Of a stretch of 64,000 bases of DNA, positions 28,986-37,746 are shown in pieces; position 1 is the first letter of the stretch; every line of letters begins with the position of its first letter. Origin of the DNA: an uncultured Lachnospiraceae bacterium (GTDB lineage Bacteria; Bacillota; Clostridia; Lachnospirales; Lachnospiraceae). The notes under the pieces are model-generated. The model did not search any database and had not been told where the DNA came from. It saw only the letters and a program-made list of their open reading frames with translations. Position numbers and translations under genes: made by a program. Where the stretch lies: NCBI GenBank assembly GCA_947175055.1, contig CAMWLJ010000004.1, forward strand, positions 1-64,000. Reading direction: 5' to 3'.

Positions 28986-29321
28986 ATGGGAACATACAAA
29001 CCTGGGAGACCCGTTAAATACACCCCTGCTACCGGAGCCGGTACCCCACCGCCTCCTAAACCGGGCGAATACCGCATTCGTAACGCTGCTGGTACTATCA
29101 CCTACATAGGGGAAACCAACAACCTCTCCCGTCGTACCAGCGAGCATATCCGTGGGGGAAAGTTGTCTGGCGAACACAGTATGAATACCCTTGAATATAA
29201 GGTTGCAGATGGCCGTTCCACATCGTATACACGCCGAATGCATGAACAAACTAAAATTTCCCAGCATCATCCAACCTTAAACAAATCCGTTGGTGGTGAA
29301 GGAAGACCCGCAGGCAGATAA
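28986..29321 (+). CDS. Small GIY-YIG nuclease-domain protein (111 aa; start corrected from the ORF track)
   Basis: SD AAAAGGAGGTACTACAG-ATG; GEYRIRNAAGTITYIGETNNLSRRTSEHIR ... RRMHEQTKISQHHPTLNKSVGGEGRPAGR. Confidence 0.82.
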   Translation: MGTYKPGRPVKYTPATGAGTPPPPKPGEYRIRNAAGTITYIGETNNLSRRTSEHIRGGKLSGEHSMNTLEYKVADGRSTSYTRRMHEQTKISQHHPTLNKSVGGEGRPAGR

Positions 29322-29340
29322 TTCTGCGGGCCTTTTTTCC
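29307..29340 (+). terminator. Terminator of cassette 2, overlapping the GIY-YIG stop codon
   Basis: CCCGCAGGCAGATAATTCTGCGGGCCTTTTTT. Confidence 0.85.
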
Positions 29341-29366
29341 GTCCACTATCTTCAAGAAACCAACTC

Positions 29367-30302
29367 TTATTTAACCTGATACCGGCCAAATCCAAAGCGG
29401 CTGTTTTTCCCCACATGAACCAGTTCCCCGGCCAGGAGAACAGGAAGTAATTCTTCGTCAATCGTTTCCAGAGCCATCTGTCCTTCAATTCCGTGCAGTA
29501 TCATTCCGCTTTGCTGCTTTGATGAGAAACGTCTTACCTGCACATTACGCACACTCTGTGATACAATATCGGGAATTTCAGGAATTTCATAACGAGTCAC
29601 ATCCTCATCAATCCCTTCATAACAATCCAGCATATAAATCCGCCGAAGAGCGGCTTCCACAATAGCATCAATACGGAACTCCTTCAGAAATTCTCCCCGG
29701 TATTTCAACGTCAACGGCGTTTTAAACACCAGTTTCCCCTCCAGCCCGCTTCTGAAAATATTCTTCAGGCGATATTCCACATAATCCAGCAGAGTCATTA
29801 CCTTGCACTTTTCCATATAGATCGTATCATTCTGCAAAAGAGGCTCCCCTTTCGTATTGGTGATGGCGGCAACCTGGAATTTCGCATGATATTTCCCAAT
29901 CCCTTCTATCCCTAACATACAGAAGGCCTGAATATAATGGTTTAAATGCACGATCGTTTTTCCGAATAGAAGCAGGTGAAAAGATAGACTTTCTCCCCGT
30001 CGGAATATCTCCCGATAATCTTCACACTCCAGAACATATCCTATACTTTCTCCCTGCGTAACAAAAGCAGGCCTGATTTCAAATCTGGAATACATCATAC
30101 GGCGCACAAGGCATTCTTTTTCAAAATCACACTTCTCACAGTTCCTATCTCGGATGCAGTTCATGCGCAGAAGCATCTCCCCCATCCCTCCGCGAATCGC
30201 AGATACTTTATTGACAGGCAATATACAATCTTCCGGAAATCTTACCGTAAAATGCAGTTTGACATATCGCACATCAAGTGCTCTCTTCCACATTTCATCC
30301 AT
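29367..30302 (-). CDS. cas6: Cas6-family pre-crRNA processing endoribonuclease
   Basis: RAMP protein with Cys cluster (CIRDRNCEKCDFEKEC), IEGIGKYHAKF, C-terminal VGKNSRFGFGRYQVK. Confidence 0.88.
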   Translation of the reverse strand: MDEMWKRALDVRYVKLHFTVRFPEDCILPVNKVSAIRGGMGEMLLRMNCIRDRNCEKCDFEKECLVRRMMYSRFEIRPAFVTQGESIGYVLECEDYREIFRRGESLSFHLLLFGKTIVHLNHYIQAFCMLGIEGIGKYHAKFQVAAITNTKGEPLLQNDTIYMEKCKVMTLLDYVEYRLKNIFRSGLEGKLVFKTPLTLKYRGEFLKEFRIDAIVEAALRRIYMLDCYEGIDEDVTRYEIPEIPDIVSQSVRNVQVRRFSSKQQSGMILHGIEGQMALETIDEELLPVLLAGELVHVGKNSRFGFGRYQVK

Positions 30303-31830
30303 GACTCTTCATTTCTTCCATCTGCTTCTTACACGCTACAAACTCATTATAGTCTTTCTCCAGATTCCTTTTTAGAGTCTTAGCCGGATCTTTTCCTTTA
30401 CTATAGCCAAAGTGATTCATGGAATTACGCTGTTCACTGACTTTCTTACCAATCTTTACCAGTTCCTCTGGTACTTTCATTATCACCTGACATCCTTTTG
30501 CGTAATCTTCCTCTTTCTTCGTATTATAATATTTCTTCCACCTCTCGCAAATATTTTCTCTATCCTTGTCCGTCAACTTGCTTACCTTCTCATTTTGCAT
30601 ATATTTCGCTATTTCATTGCTCACAGATTTACAGAGTACTCTGTCCGACCGTTCGCCTTCTTCTATCCCATATGATTTATAGCTGACACAAAGAAATGTC
30701 GTAATCGTCTCGTCAAGTGCGGTAAACCCCTGCTGGATACGCTCATGGTCAATTGCCCACTTTACCGCGGCCAGTCCCAGATCCAGATTACTTTCCACAT
30801 CAAAGACACGGATCTTCTCGTCAATCACTCCCATCAATTCACCCAGCGGTTTGATCATATTTTTCTGTTGATTCCGAATATCGCCCTGTTCCTCATCTAT
30901 ACTCTGAAGCTTCTTGTATAAACCTTTATAGGAATAATAAGATTCCAAAACACTTGTTCCATTGCTTTCTTTTGCTTTTTCTTCTTTCTCTTTCAGTCCC
31001 TCTGTCCTGCAGTATCCTCTGGCAGTTTCCAGTCCCAGGGTGATATTCTGCAGTTCATTTATTACCTTCTTCAACTCTCCGGTTTTCCCTGGAAGTCTTT
31101 TGTTGCTCTTTTGATACAAATCCAAGATTTGGTCGCTGCTCCCATATTTTACAAATGATGCAGCTGCCTGTGACCAGTCGAGAATATCCAGGAACGGGAT
31201 CAGATCGAAGATCTGGGTTTCTTCTATTCCCATCTCATTTTTTCTTTTTGCCTCATATGCACCATAATATATTCCACCGACCGCTGCACGCTTTACAGTT
31301 CTCGCAAATGTGACCACCGAGAGCATTAAGACGGGAAGATGACGAAGTGCATGGGTGATATCGATATACAGCTCATCCTCCTCTTTAATACGCGCATAGA
31401 CAGCCTGAAAAATATCCCACATTTCTCTGTCATTACTCCCGATCGAGATCACGCATTGCTCAATATCATCCATATATTCTTTATAATCCTTTTCCAGGAT
31501 TTCCCGAAGTCCCTGATGTATTTCCGGAAACATCTGTCCGTGCTGCACAGCATTGGTTTTCTCTTTGTCAGTGAACTCTCGATTATCCCAGTTATTCTTC
31601 TTTGAGTCTTCCGTGACAAAAACGGTAATCCGGTCGCCATCATTCCACTCATCAAATTTCAGCTTCAGGATTGCCTCCTGAACATATGCTGTCTCATATT
31701 GCTTCTTCTCATCTCCTTCCCCAAAGTAATACATAGTCTTGTCATATTTACTCGTTCCCAATATAGAAATAAAATGTTTCGCCATACTCTTATCCTCTCG
31801 CATTATTTTACAATTCTGATACATTTCCAT
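30295..31830 (-). CDS. csx2: Csx2/TM1812-family (TIGR02221) CARF-HEPN protein
   Basis: MAKHFISILGTSKYDKTMYYFG..., ELYIDITHALRHLPVLMLSVVTFA, HEPN motif EQRNSMNHFGY (Rx4H). Confidence 0.9.
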   Translation of the reverse strand: MEMYQNCKIMREDKSMAKHFISILGTSKYDKTMYYFGEGDEKKQYETAYVQEAILKLKFDEWNDGDRITVFVTEDSKKNNWDNREFTDKEKTNAVQHGQMFPEIHQGLREILEKDYKEYMDDIEQCVISIGSNDREMWDIFQAVYARIKEEDELYIDITHALRHLPVLMLSVVTFARTVKRAAVGGIYYGAYEAKRKNEMGIEETQIFDLIPFLDILDWSQAAASFVKYGSSDQILDLYQKSNKRLPGKTGELKKVINELQNITLGLETARGYCRTEGLKEKEEKAKESNGTSVLESYYSYKGLYKKLQSIDEEQGDIRNQQKNMIKPLGELMGVIDEKIRVFDVESNLDLGLAAVKWAIDHERIQQGFTALDETITTFLCVSYKSYGIEEGERSDRVLCKSVSNEIAKYMQNEKVSKLTDKDRENICERWKKYYNTKKEEDYAKGCQVIMKVPEELVKIGKKVSEQRNSMNHFGYSKGKDPAKTLKRNLEKDYNEFVACKKQMEEMKSHG

Positions 31831-33998
31831 TGTTCATATCCGTTGGGTTGTTTACCCCCGTATTCTATTTCTACCTTGACACCCAAGGGCAGCGCCAGAT
31901 CTACATTACCTGCTTTCGCCTGTGTGAAACTGATGTCTCTGAAATATACACTCCTTCTTTTTCCATCTTCACAATTGATCAGGGCTGTCGTCCTTTTCTC
32001 GTTATATCCCTTGACCTCTCCTGTAATCCGCTTATCCTGTGCACTTCCCTCTCTCCGGATCTCTTTGGAACGACTATTCTGTGGTTTGTAGGGCTGGCTG
32101 AGCTGCTCCGGTAAAGTTTCTACGCCTTGGATTTTCGGAAGCGCACACAATGTCTGCATCTGTATTCTGGCATTTGGCATTCCTGTCTTCCGGGATTTCT
32201 TATGATCATATCCCACGTGATTACTCACAAACCACTTAAATCCTTCTGCCATCGGCTGTCCATGCTTATCCACTGTTATAGGGTAAGTCACATTCCTGCC
32301 ATCTGCCGCATGCAGGGCACAGATCGTCATGAAGTCTTCTCTGCATTCTGGCAGAAATCCTGCCTCCTCATACCGTAATATTCGTCTGGCAGTCTGCACT
32401 TCATTCCGATACCTGATAGATCCATTCTCTTTCTGCAGATATCTCTCCGTAACATTTTGCACTTTCAGTTCCACGCTTCCGAGCCCCAATGGTTTCCCGC
32501 CTCCCAGTTTGAACGCGATCGGTCCCCTGACTGGCTGTTCTTCCGCATTGCCACCGTTTAATATCCATAAGAGCTGATTCAATTGAAGCTCTGATATTCT
32601 GTCAAAATACAGTTTTCCCTCGAAGACCACTCCACTTTTCACCGGGCGCACGGATTTATTCAGTTCTGTCCTCTCTATCCCTTTCGGAAGTCTCTTATCC
32701 GGCTGATGCCAATAATACTTTCTTCCCCTGAGTTTTGCATAGTAAGGATAGGTATTTCCTTCTTTCGTATAATAATCATAGGTCCAGAAGTCCGCACCCG
32801 CTACTTTCTCCAGATAGAATTCCGTGTTGGAAAGTTTGGGTCCTCCCAGGGTCTCCAACGTAACAATATCATCATAATATTCTCGATTCTCCCTCTCCTG
32901 TGCCACGCTGGCATCTGCAAACCTGATTCTGGATCCCAATGACTCTTCATTGGATTCTCCCGTCATTCCGAACAGATCACAGGCCGGACATCTTCTCATT
33001 CTGCTCACACAGGGCCTGAATGCTCCCGCAAGTTCCCCAATAGAATGATGGGCAATTTCCCTGGTGATACTGGCCGGAGACAAATACAGCAGCTTCTCTC
33101 CATGTCTTTCTATAAGAGAATAATACACCGGATAATATCCTTCCTCCTCCTGCTTCAAAAATTTATCCAGATTCCTCTGATATTCTTTATAACAGTCTTC
33201 CGATGCCGTGGGCTGCTCTCTGTAAGATATAAGTACCTGCTTAAGTCTGTCGATCGCAACCTGTCCCAGTTCTCCGAATTTTTTCTCCAATTCACTGTTT
33301 TTTTTCGGAATGAAGATATGACAGTTATGTTTTTCTTTCTCGGGCTTTCCGGTTTCAGGCCCCATCATCCCCCTAATCAGATACCCCCAGTCCGAATGGA
33401 CTGAATCTTTCTTGGACAAGCAGTCGTTGATGAGTGGTCTGCCCTTTCTGCTTCCTGGTCTCCTGAAATACACTTTCTGTCCTTCCTGCATATTAGTCCG
33501 CAAGAAAATCTTGTCCCTAAAATCCCTGGATTCTCTGTAAATACAGTCCTCCGCCTCCATAATTCCAAGGCGGCCGTCCTTCCCTGCTTCCTTATGAAGT
33601 AAAGCTGCCTTAAACACCTCGGCAGTTCTTTTCACCGGAAATATCTCTGAATTTAAAACGCCCATACAGGATCCTGTTAAAGTCTCATAGATACCTCGCA
33701 CCATACCCCGCAGTTCACTTCCCGGAATCACCGGTGTTTCAAAAACATCCTTGTAATCTCTGCCCTCCTCCAGCTCTGTATAGGAATAGAAATCATAGGA
33801 TTTATGATCCACCCTCTCAGGAGTTTCCTGTGCAAATGCATGTTCACTGCTGGTGTTGGGAATAAAAAGCGGACTTCTGGCCGTAATCGTATAAGTAATC
33901 ACTCCTGTATGCACATCCGTATCATCATAATGTTCACTCCTGTACTCAGGAAAAGGGATGAAATTATAGGGATTTAAAAATCTGCCTTCTTCGTTCAT
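31803..33998 (-). CDS. TIGR03986-family RAMP (Cas7 with insertion, type III-D-like)
   Basis: FLNPYNFIPFPE..., PVIPGSELRGMVRGIYETL, CPACDLFGMTGE, GGGKPLGLGSVEL; C-terminal ITGEVKGYNEKRTTALINCEDG. Confidence 0.85.
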   Translation of the reverse strand: MNEEGRFLNPYNFIPFPEYRSEHYDDTDVHTGVITYTITARSPLFIPNTSSEHAFAQETPERVDHKSYDFYSYTELEEGRDYKDVFETPVIPGSELRGMVRGIYETLTGSCMGVLNSEIFPVKRTAEVFKAALLHKEAGKDGRLGIMEAEDCIYRESRDFRDKIFLRTNMQEGQKVYFRRPGSRKGRPLINDCLSKKDSVHSDWGYLIRGMMGPETGKPEKEKHNCHIFIPKKNSELEKKFGELGQVAIDRLKQVLISYREQPTASEDCYKEYQRNLDKFLKQEEEGYYPVYYSLIERHGEKLLYLSPASITREIAHHSIGELAGAFRPCVSRMRRCPACDLFGMTGESNEESLGSRIRFADASVAQERENREYYDDIVTLETLGGPKLSNTEFYLEKVAGADFWTYDYYTKEGNTYPYYAKLRGRKYYWHQPDKRLPKGIERTELNKSVRPVKSGVVFEGKLYFDRISELQLNQLLWILNGGNAEEQPVRGPIAFKLGGGKPLGLGSVELKVQNVTERYLQKENGSIRYRNEVQTARRILRYEEAGFLPECREDFMTICALHAADGRNVTYPITVDKHGQPMAEGFKWFVSNHVGYDHKKSRKTGMPNARIQMQTLCALPKIQGVETLPEQLSQPYKPQNSRSKEIRREGSAQDKRITGEVKGYNEKRTTALINCEDGKRRSVYFRDISFTQAKAGNVDLALPLGVKVEIEYGGKQPNGYEQWKCIRIVK

Positions 33999-34396
33999 TC
34001 TGCCTCCTTTAACCTGTAATTCCCGATATGCAACAGGTCGTTTTCATCATAGGTGATATAGTTGACCACCGTCACCTGTTCTTTCAGGTCATCCTGTCTG
34101 TCTACATTGCTTCCGCAGACATATATCCTCTCCTCATAGAAATCGTCATGTCCACAGGCATCCGTGATCTCGTACTCCTGTAATCCATGCCTTCTTGTTT
34201 TTACACAGCGATATTCCTTCTCCTTGTCAAAAAGATGCAGTTCCAGGAGTTTCTTCTCATCTAAGCCCACTGAAGCGAGTTCACTTTTCTTATACTTCTG
34301 GTATACGATTCTGTCTGTAAACATCGCATACATCGTGCCCGTTTCCGGCGCTCTCTCCCAATTAAGCATATTCTCCCTCCAATTCTCTGCCGTCAA
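33995..34396 (-). CDS. Csx19-like (TIGR03984-like) type III-D protein
   Basis: 133-aa protein between RAMP genes, overlapping starts/stops; assigned by position, size and composition. Confidence 0.6.
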   Translation of the reverse strand: MTAENWRENMLNWERAPETGTMYAMFTDRIVYQKYKKSELASVGLDEKKLLELHLFDKEKEYRCVKTRRHGLQEYEITDACGHDDFYEERIYVCGSNVDRQDDLKEQVTVVNYITYDENDLLHIGNYRLKEAE

Positions 34397-35666
34397 CTCT
34401 GATCCTACCGTTACCGCAAAAAATTCCTCTTCCCACAGCCGTCTGCCCGCCTACCGGAAGATAACCGTTTCTGATATCCTGAAGTACTGGAAGAAGAATG
34501 TCAAGAATTCGTCTTTCTTCTTCCTGATCCTGCTTTTTTATACGAATCATCAGGGTAGTGGTGCCTCCCACATAAGAGCGCTCTTTGAAAAGTGCGCCGT
34601 CTCTGGCTGACGCTTCAAATCTGCTGATTCCGTTGCGCACCATGGTAAGTGGTCTGGCGTTTTCCAGAATACATTCATCAATCACGATTGCAGATCGTCT
34701 CGCTTCGGACTGTCTCTTCACAGATTCCTCACGCTCTTCCCTATCATCTGCTCCTGCTCTCACATAGCCCCAGATCTCATCCAGCAGCTTCTGGCTGTCT
34801 TCCGGCTTCTCTCCCAGTTCCGAAAGTATTTCAGTCATGCGGTGCCTAATCGCACCTGCAAAACTAGTTCCCGGTATCACAGCCTTTCTGTTCTTCCCTT
34901 CCCCGATCGTGATATGTACGAAATCCGGTTCTCCCTTCTTCACCGCATATTGGCGAATACTGATTCCGCCTGCAAGCCGCAGCGGTACTTCAATCGTCAG
35001 ATATCTGGTCCCCTCCTTACCGGATGTCTCCATCCACTCCTGCGTCACATCGGGAAGTTCCGAATGTCCGTCCGTGATTCGGTAAGCATCCGCATACTTT
35101 AAAATATTTGCACCTGAATATACCTGGCTCCTAACAGACAGAACATCCAGTTCTCCATAACCTCTCGTCTTCTTCGCTCCCAACCTGATCTCGTGCCTGC
35201 TCCATCCATTGAAAACCTGGCGAATCTGCTCCAGCATCTTTGTCTCTCTGTCTCTTTCACGAATCACCAATTCCATAAAGAAGTAACCCTCAGCGCCGGT
35301 TTCAATCACTTCCATATCATATTTCGCACCGGTTCTGGCTGTCTTATACTCCGACAAGGCCACTCCGTCGCGCACTCTTGATACCACCCTGGAGGTAAAA
35401 ATAAGGTCCGATACAAAGACAGAACTCATCTCCCCGCTGTCCTGGCCGGAGTCCGCATAACCAAAGATACATTTATTGTCTCCAGCCGCTCCCAGATACC
35501 CCCTCATGGCTCCTGTCAGGGAGGAACCCGGTATGAACGGATTTCCATCATGATCCCGTATCACATCCTGATCAGTGAGGATTCCCTCTCCATTAGAAAT
35601 ACACAGCGGAGAACTGAGCTTCGCAGTCACACAGAACACTATTTTCTTAAGTACACGATTAGCCAT
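34362..35666 (-). CDS. Double-Cas7 RAMP (two Csm3-like domains)
   Basis: Two RAMP starts: NPFIPGSSLTGAMRGYLG and KAVIPGTSFAGAIRHRM; Gly-rich ends LGAKKTRGYGEL and GGQTAVGRG. Confidence 0.85.
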   Translation of the reverse strand: MANRVLKKIVFCVTAKLSSPLCISNGEGILTDQDVIRDHDGNPFIPGSSLTGAMRGYLGAAGDNKCIFGYADSGQDSGEMSSVFVSDLIFTSRVVSRVRDGVALSEYKTARTGAKYDMEVIETGAEGYFFMELVIRERDRETKMLEQIRQVFNGWSRHEIRLGAKKTRGYGELDVLSVRSQVYSGANILKYADAYRITDGHSELPDVTQEWMETSGKEGTRYLTIEVPLRLAGGISIRQYAVKKGEPDFVHITIGEGKNRKAVIPGTSFAGAIRHRMTEILSELGEKPEDSQKLLDEIWGYVRAGADDREEREESVKRQSEARRSAIVIDECILENARPLTMVRNGISRFEASARDGALFKERSYVGGTTTLMIRIKKQDQEEERRILDILLPVLQDIRNGYLPVGGQTAVGRGIFCGNGRIRVDGRELEGEYA

Positions 35667-37746
35667 GCTGTTTTCTCCTCTCTTCCCTGCCCGGCCTGAA
35701 CTGATACTTCAACTGGTTGAGGTAAGCTCTGTTATAAATACGAAAGACCGCCTTCTCATTCCACCATTCCTCACCGTTTTCTTCAATGTATGTTCTGATG
35801 TAATCCTCAATTGGCTTAAATAACCTGAGCGCCAGTTCCCGCTTTGCTGTTTTCTCGATTCCTTCCAGTTCGGACTTCATTCCTCCCGGTGTCTCCTCTG
35901 TCTTGCCAAGCAGTATCATCTTTCCTATCACCGCATCTATCTCACGGTTCCTAAGATTTTCCTTCGTTCGGGCATCTTCCCTGGCATCCGCCTCAATTCT
36001 TAATTTCTCCTGTTCTCTCCACAGCCCTCTCACAATACCCGTGCGGTAATGATTCCCCTCATTCTCCAGGCCTTCTATCATAGATGTCTTATCAGCTCTT
36101 CTGAGGACTACATGCTGATCTCCCGGTCTTTCCACTGCAACCTCACCGTATCCCTCACTGATCCGCTCGCCCAGAAAGCAATTCCCAAGCCGGCTGGCAG
36201 CGACCCCTTTATCTGAATGAAAGAAACACACTGTTCCGCTTCCAAGCGCTGTAAAGATGGGCTTCCGGCGATTCCATGTCACATTGAATCCACCCACGGT
36301 CTCGAATCTCAGGAAAGATTTCTGCAGCCGCAGATCGGAATTCCCCAGCGCTTCTGCCAGATACTCCCGCAGAACAGCCGGCTCTGCGCTGGGTACCCCA
36401 TATTCATTATACAAGATTGCCGGAGCATTCAATTTCAGGACAAAGTCGTGAATCCTCTCTTCTGTCTGATCTTTGGCTGTATCCGTCCTTTCAACCGGTT
36501 TCACATCTTCCACTGTCAGATATGCCGCACCATATTCGGCCGTACGTCCTTGTCCTATTCTGATATTTCTTTTTTCTGTAAGTGCGTCATAAATCTTCTC
36601 AGCCTGCTCTCTGTCCGCCAGAATATACCCTGAGAACATCTGGCCCCTGCGAATGCCCTCCAGCTGATAGAACGCAGAATCTCCTCTGCCATCCGCTCGG
36701 CCTACCGCCTTATCTGCCGGTCTTCTGTGATGGTAATTGATCTCCGTCTCCACATCTGCCACATAACCGTCTTCATCCACGAACAACACTCCCACCGGCG
36801 TCATCTGCTCTTTCACCGTTCCATCAGCAAACAGCATATCCATAACCGGCATCTGGTCCTTCACATAGCTCTGATCCTTCTTCTTCTGCAAGGACGCTGC
36901 CACCGGTATGCATCGTCTGACCTCGCGCCCTGACTTTCCGAACACTTCTCTGGCAATGTATGCATTGGATACGATGATATCCATCAACTCTCCATAGGCC
37001 GACTGTCCCAGAATTCCCACCAACATTCCCAGAATCCTGCTTCCTTCTATGTATTTTAAAGTTCTGGCCTGATTCCCCTCTGCGCTCTTAAATACTGCCG
37101 GTTCGAGCAATCTGACAGAATAGTCAATCCGATATCTGTCCGCTGTAAATTCCCGCCTTTCTCTGTTCGTATCCTGCTTCTCTTCCTCTGAAATCACCTG
37201 CATCTGTATCAGCCCAAGTCCTCTGGTCCTCCCCATACCGATATGTTTGACCATCCCTGCCACATCCAGCAGAAGCTTTGCTTCCTTTTCTCCAGTCTGC
37301 AGATCCGCCTCAAATACCAGCCCCTTCTTCACGACACGTATCGTTCTGAGGGAATTTTCTTTCGCCGCGCCCTCCGGTGTCATGGCCGTCTGTGTTCTGA
37401 CATAAGTATAAAGTCCCAGTACTCTTTGGGGATGAGTAAGTACGGAATCTTTCACACTGCGCACATCATCAATCATCGCCTCATACTCTTCAAGGTATGC
37501 ATTTCCCAATGTAAAACGGGAAGATTGACTCCCTCCCCTGCCGAAAAGACTCTCATATTCTTCTCTGCTGACAGCGCCGAACTCCACCAGTTCAAGACAC
37601 GCTTCCCTCAGGCAGCCCTTCAGGCGTTTCGCCGGTATGTAAGGAAATCCATAATCGTCATGCACTACATCTGTATCGACGGATGAATTGTAGACATCCC
37701 CCGAACCACTGCACAGATCACTCAATAGTTCTATTCTGAGTTTCAT
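35659..37746 (-). CDS. Cas7-Cas5(Csx10-like)-Cas11-like fusion RAMP
   Basis: N-terminal Cas7 (GFPYIPAKRLKGCLREACLEL, HIGMGRTRGLGL), central Csx10/Cas5-like RAMP (QGRTAEYGAAYL, FLGERISEGYGEV), helical C-terminal ~120 aa; no standalone small-subunit gene nearby. Confidence 0.75.
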   Translation of the reverse strand: MKLRIELLSDLCSGSGDVYNSSVDTDVVHDDYGFPYIPAKRLKGCLREACLELVEFGAVSREEYESLFGRGGSQSSRFTLGNAYLEEYEAMIDDVRSVKDSVLTHPQRVLGLYTYVRTQTAMTPEGAAKENSLRTIRVVKKGLVFEADLQTGEKEAKLLLDVAGMVKHIGMGRTRGLGLIQMQVISEEEKQDTNRERREFTADRYRIDYSVRLLEPAVFKSAEGNQARTLKYIEGSRILGMLVGILGQSAYGELMDIIVSNAYIAREVFGKSGREVRRCIPVAASLQKKKDQSYVKDQMPVMDMLFADGTVKEQMTPVGVLFVDEDGYVADVETEINYHHRRPADKAVGRADGRGDSAFYQLEGIRRGQMFSGYILADREQAEKIYDALTEKRNIRIGQGRTAEYGAAYLTVEDVKPVERTDTAKDQTEERIHDFVLKLNAPAILYNEYGVPSAEPAVLREYLAEALGNSDLRLQKSFLRFETVGGFNVTWNRRKPIFTALGSGTVCFFHSDKGVAASRLGNCFLGERISEGYGEVAVERPGDQHVVLRRADKTSMIEGLENEGNHYRTGIVRGLWREQEKLRIEADAREDARTKENLRNREIDAVIGKMILLGKTEETPGGMKSELEGIEKTAKRELALRLFKPIEDYIRTYIEENGEEWWNEKAVFRIYNRAYLNQLKYQFRPGREERRKQHG

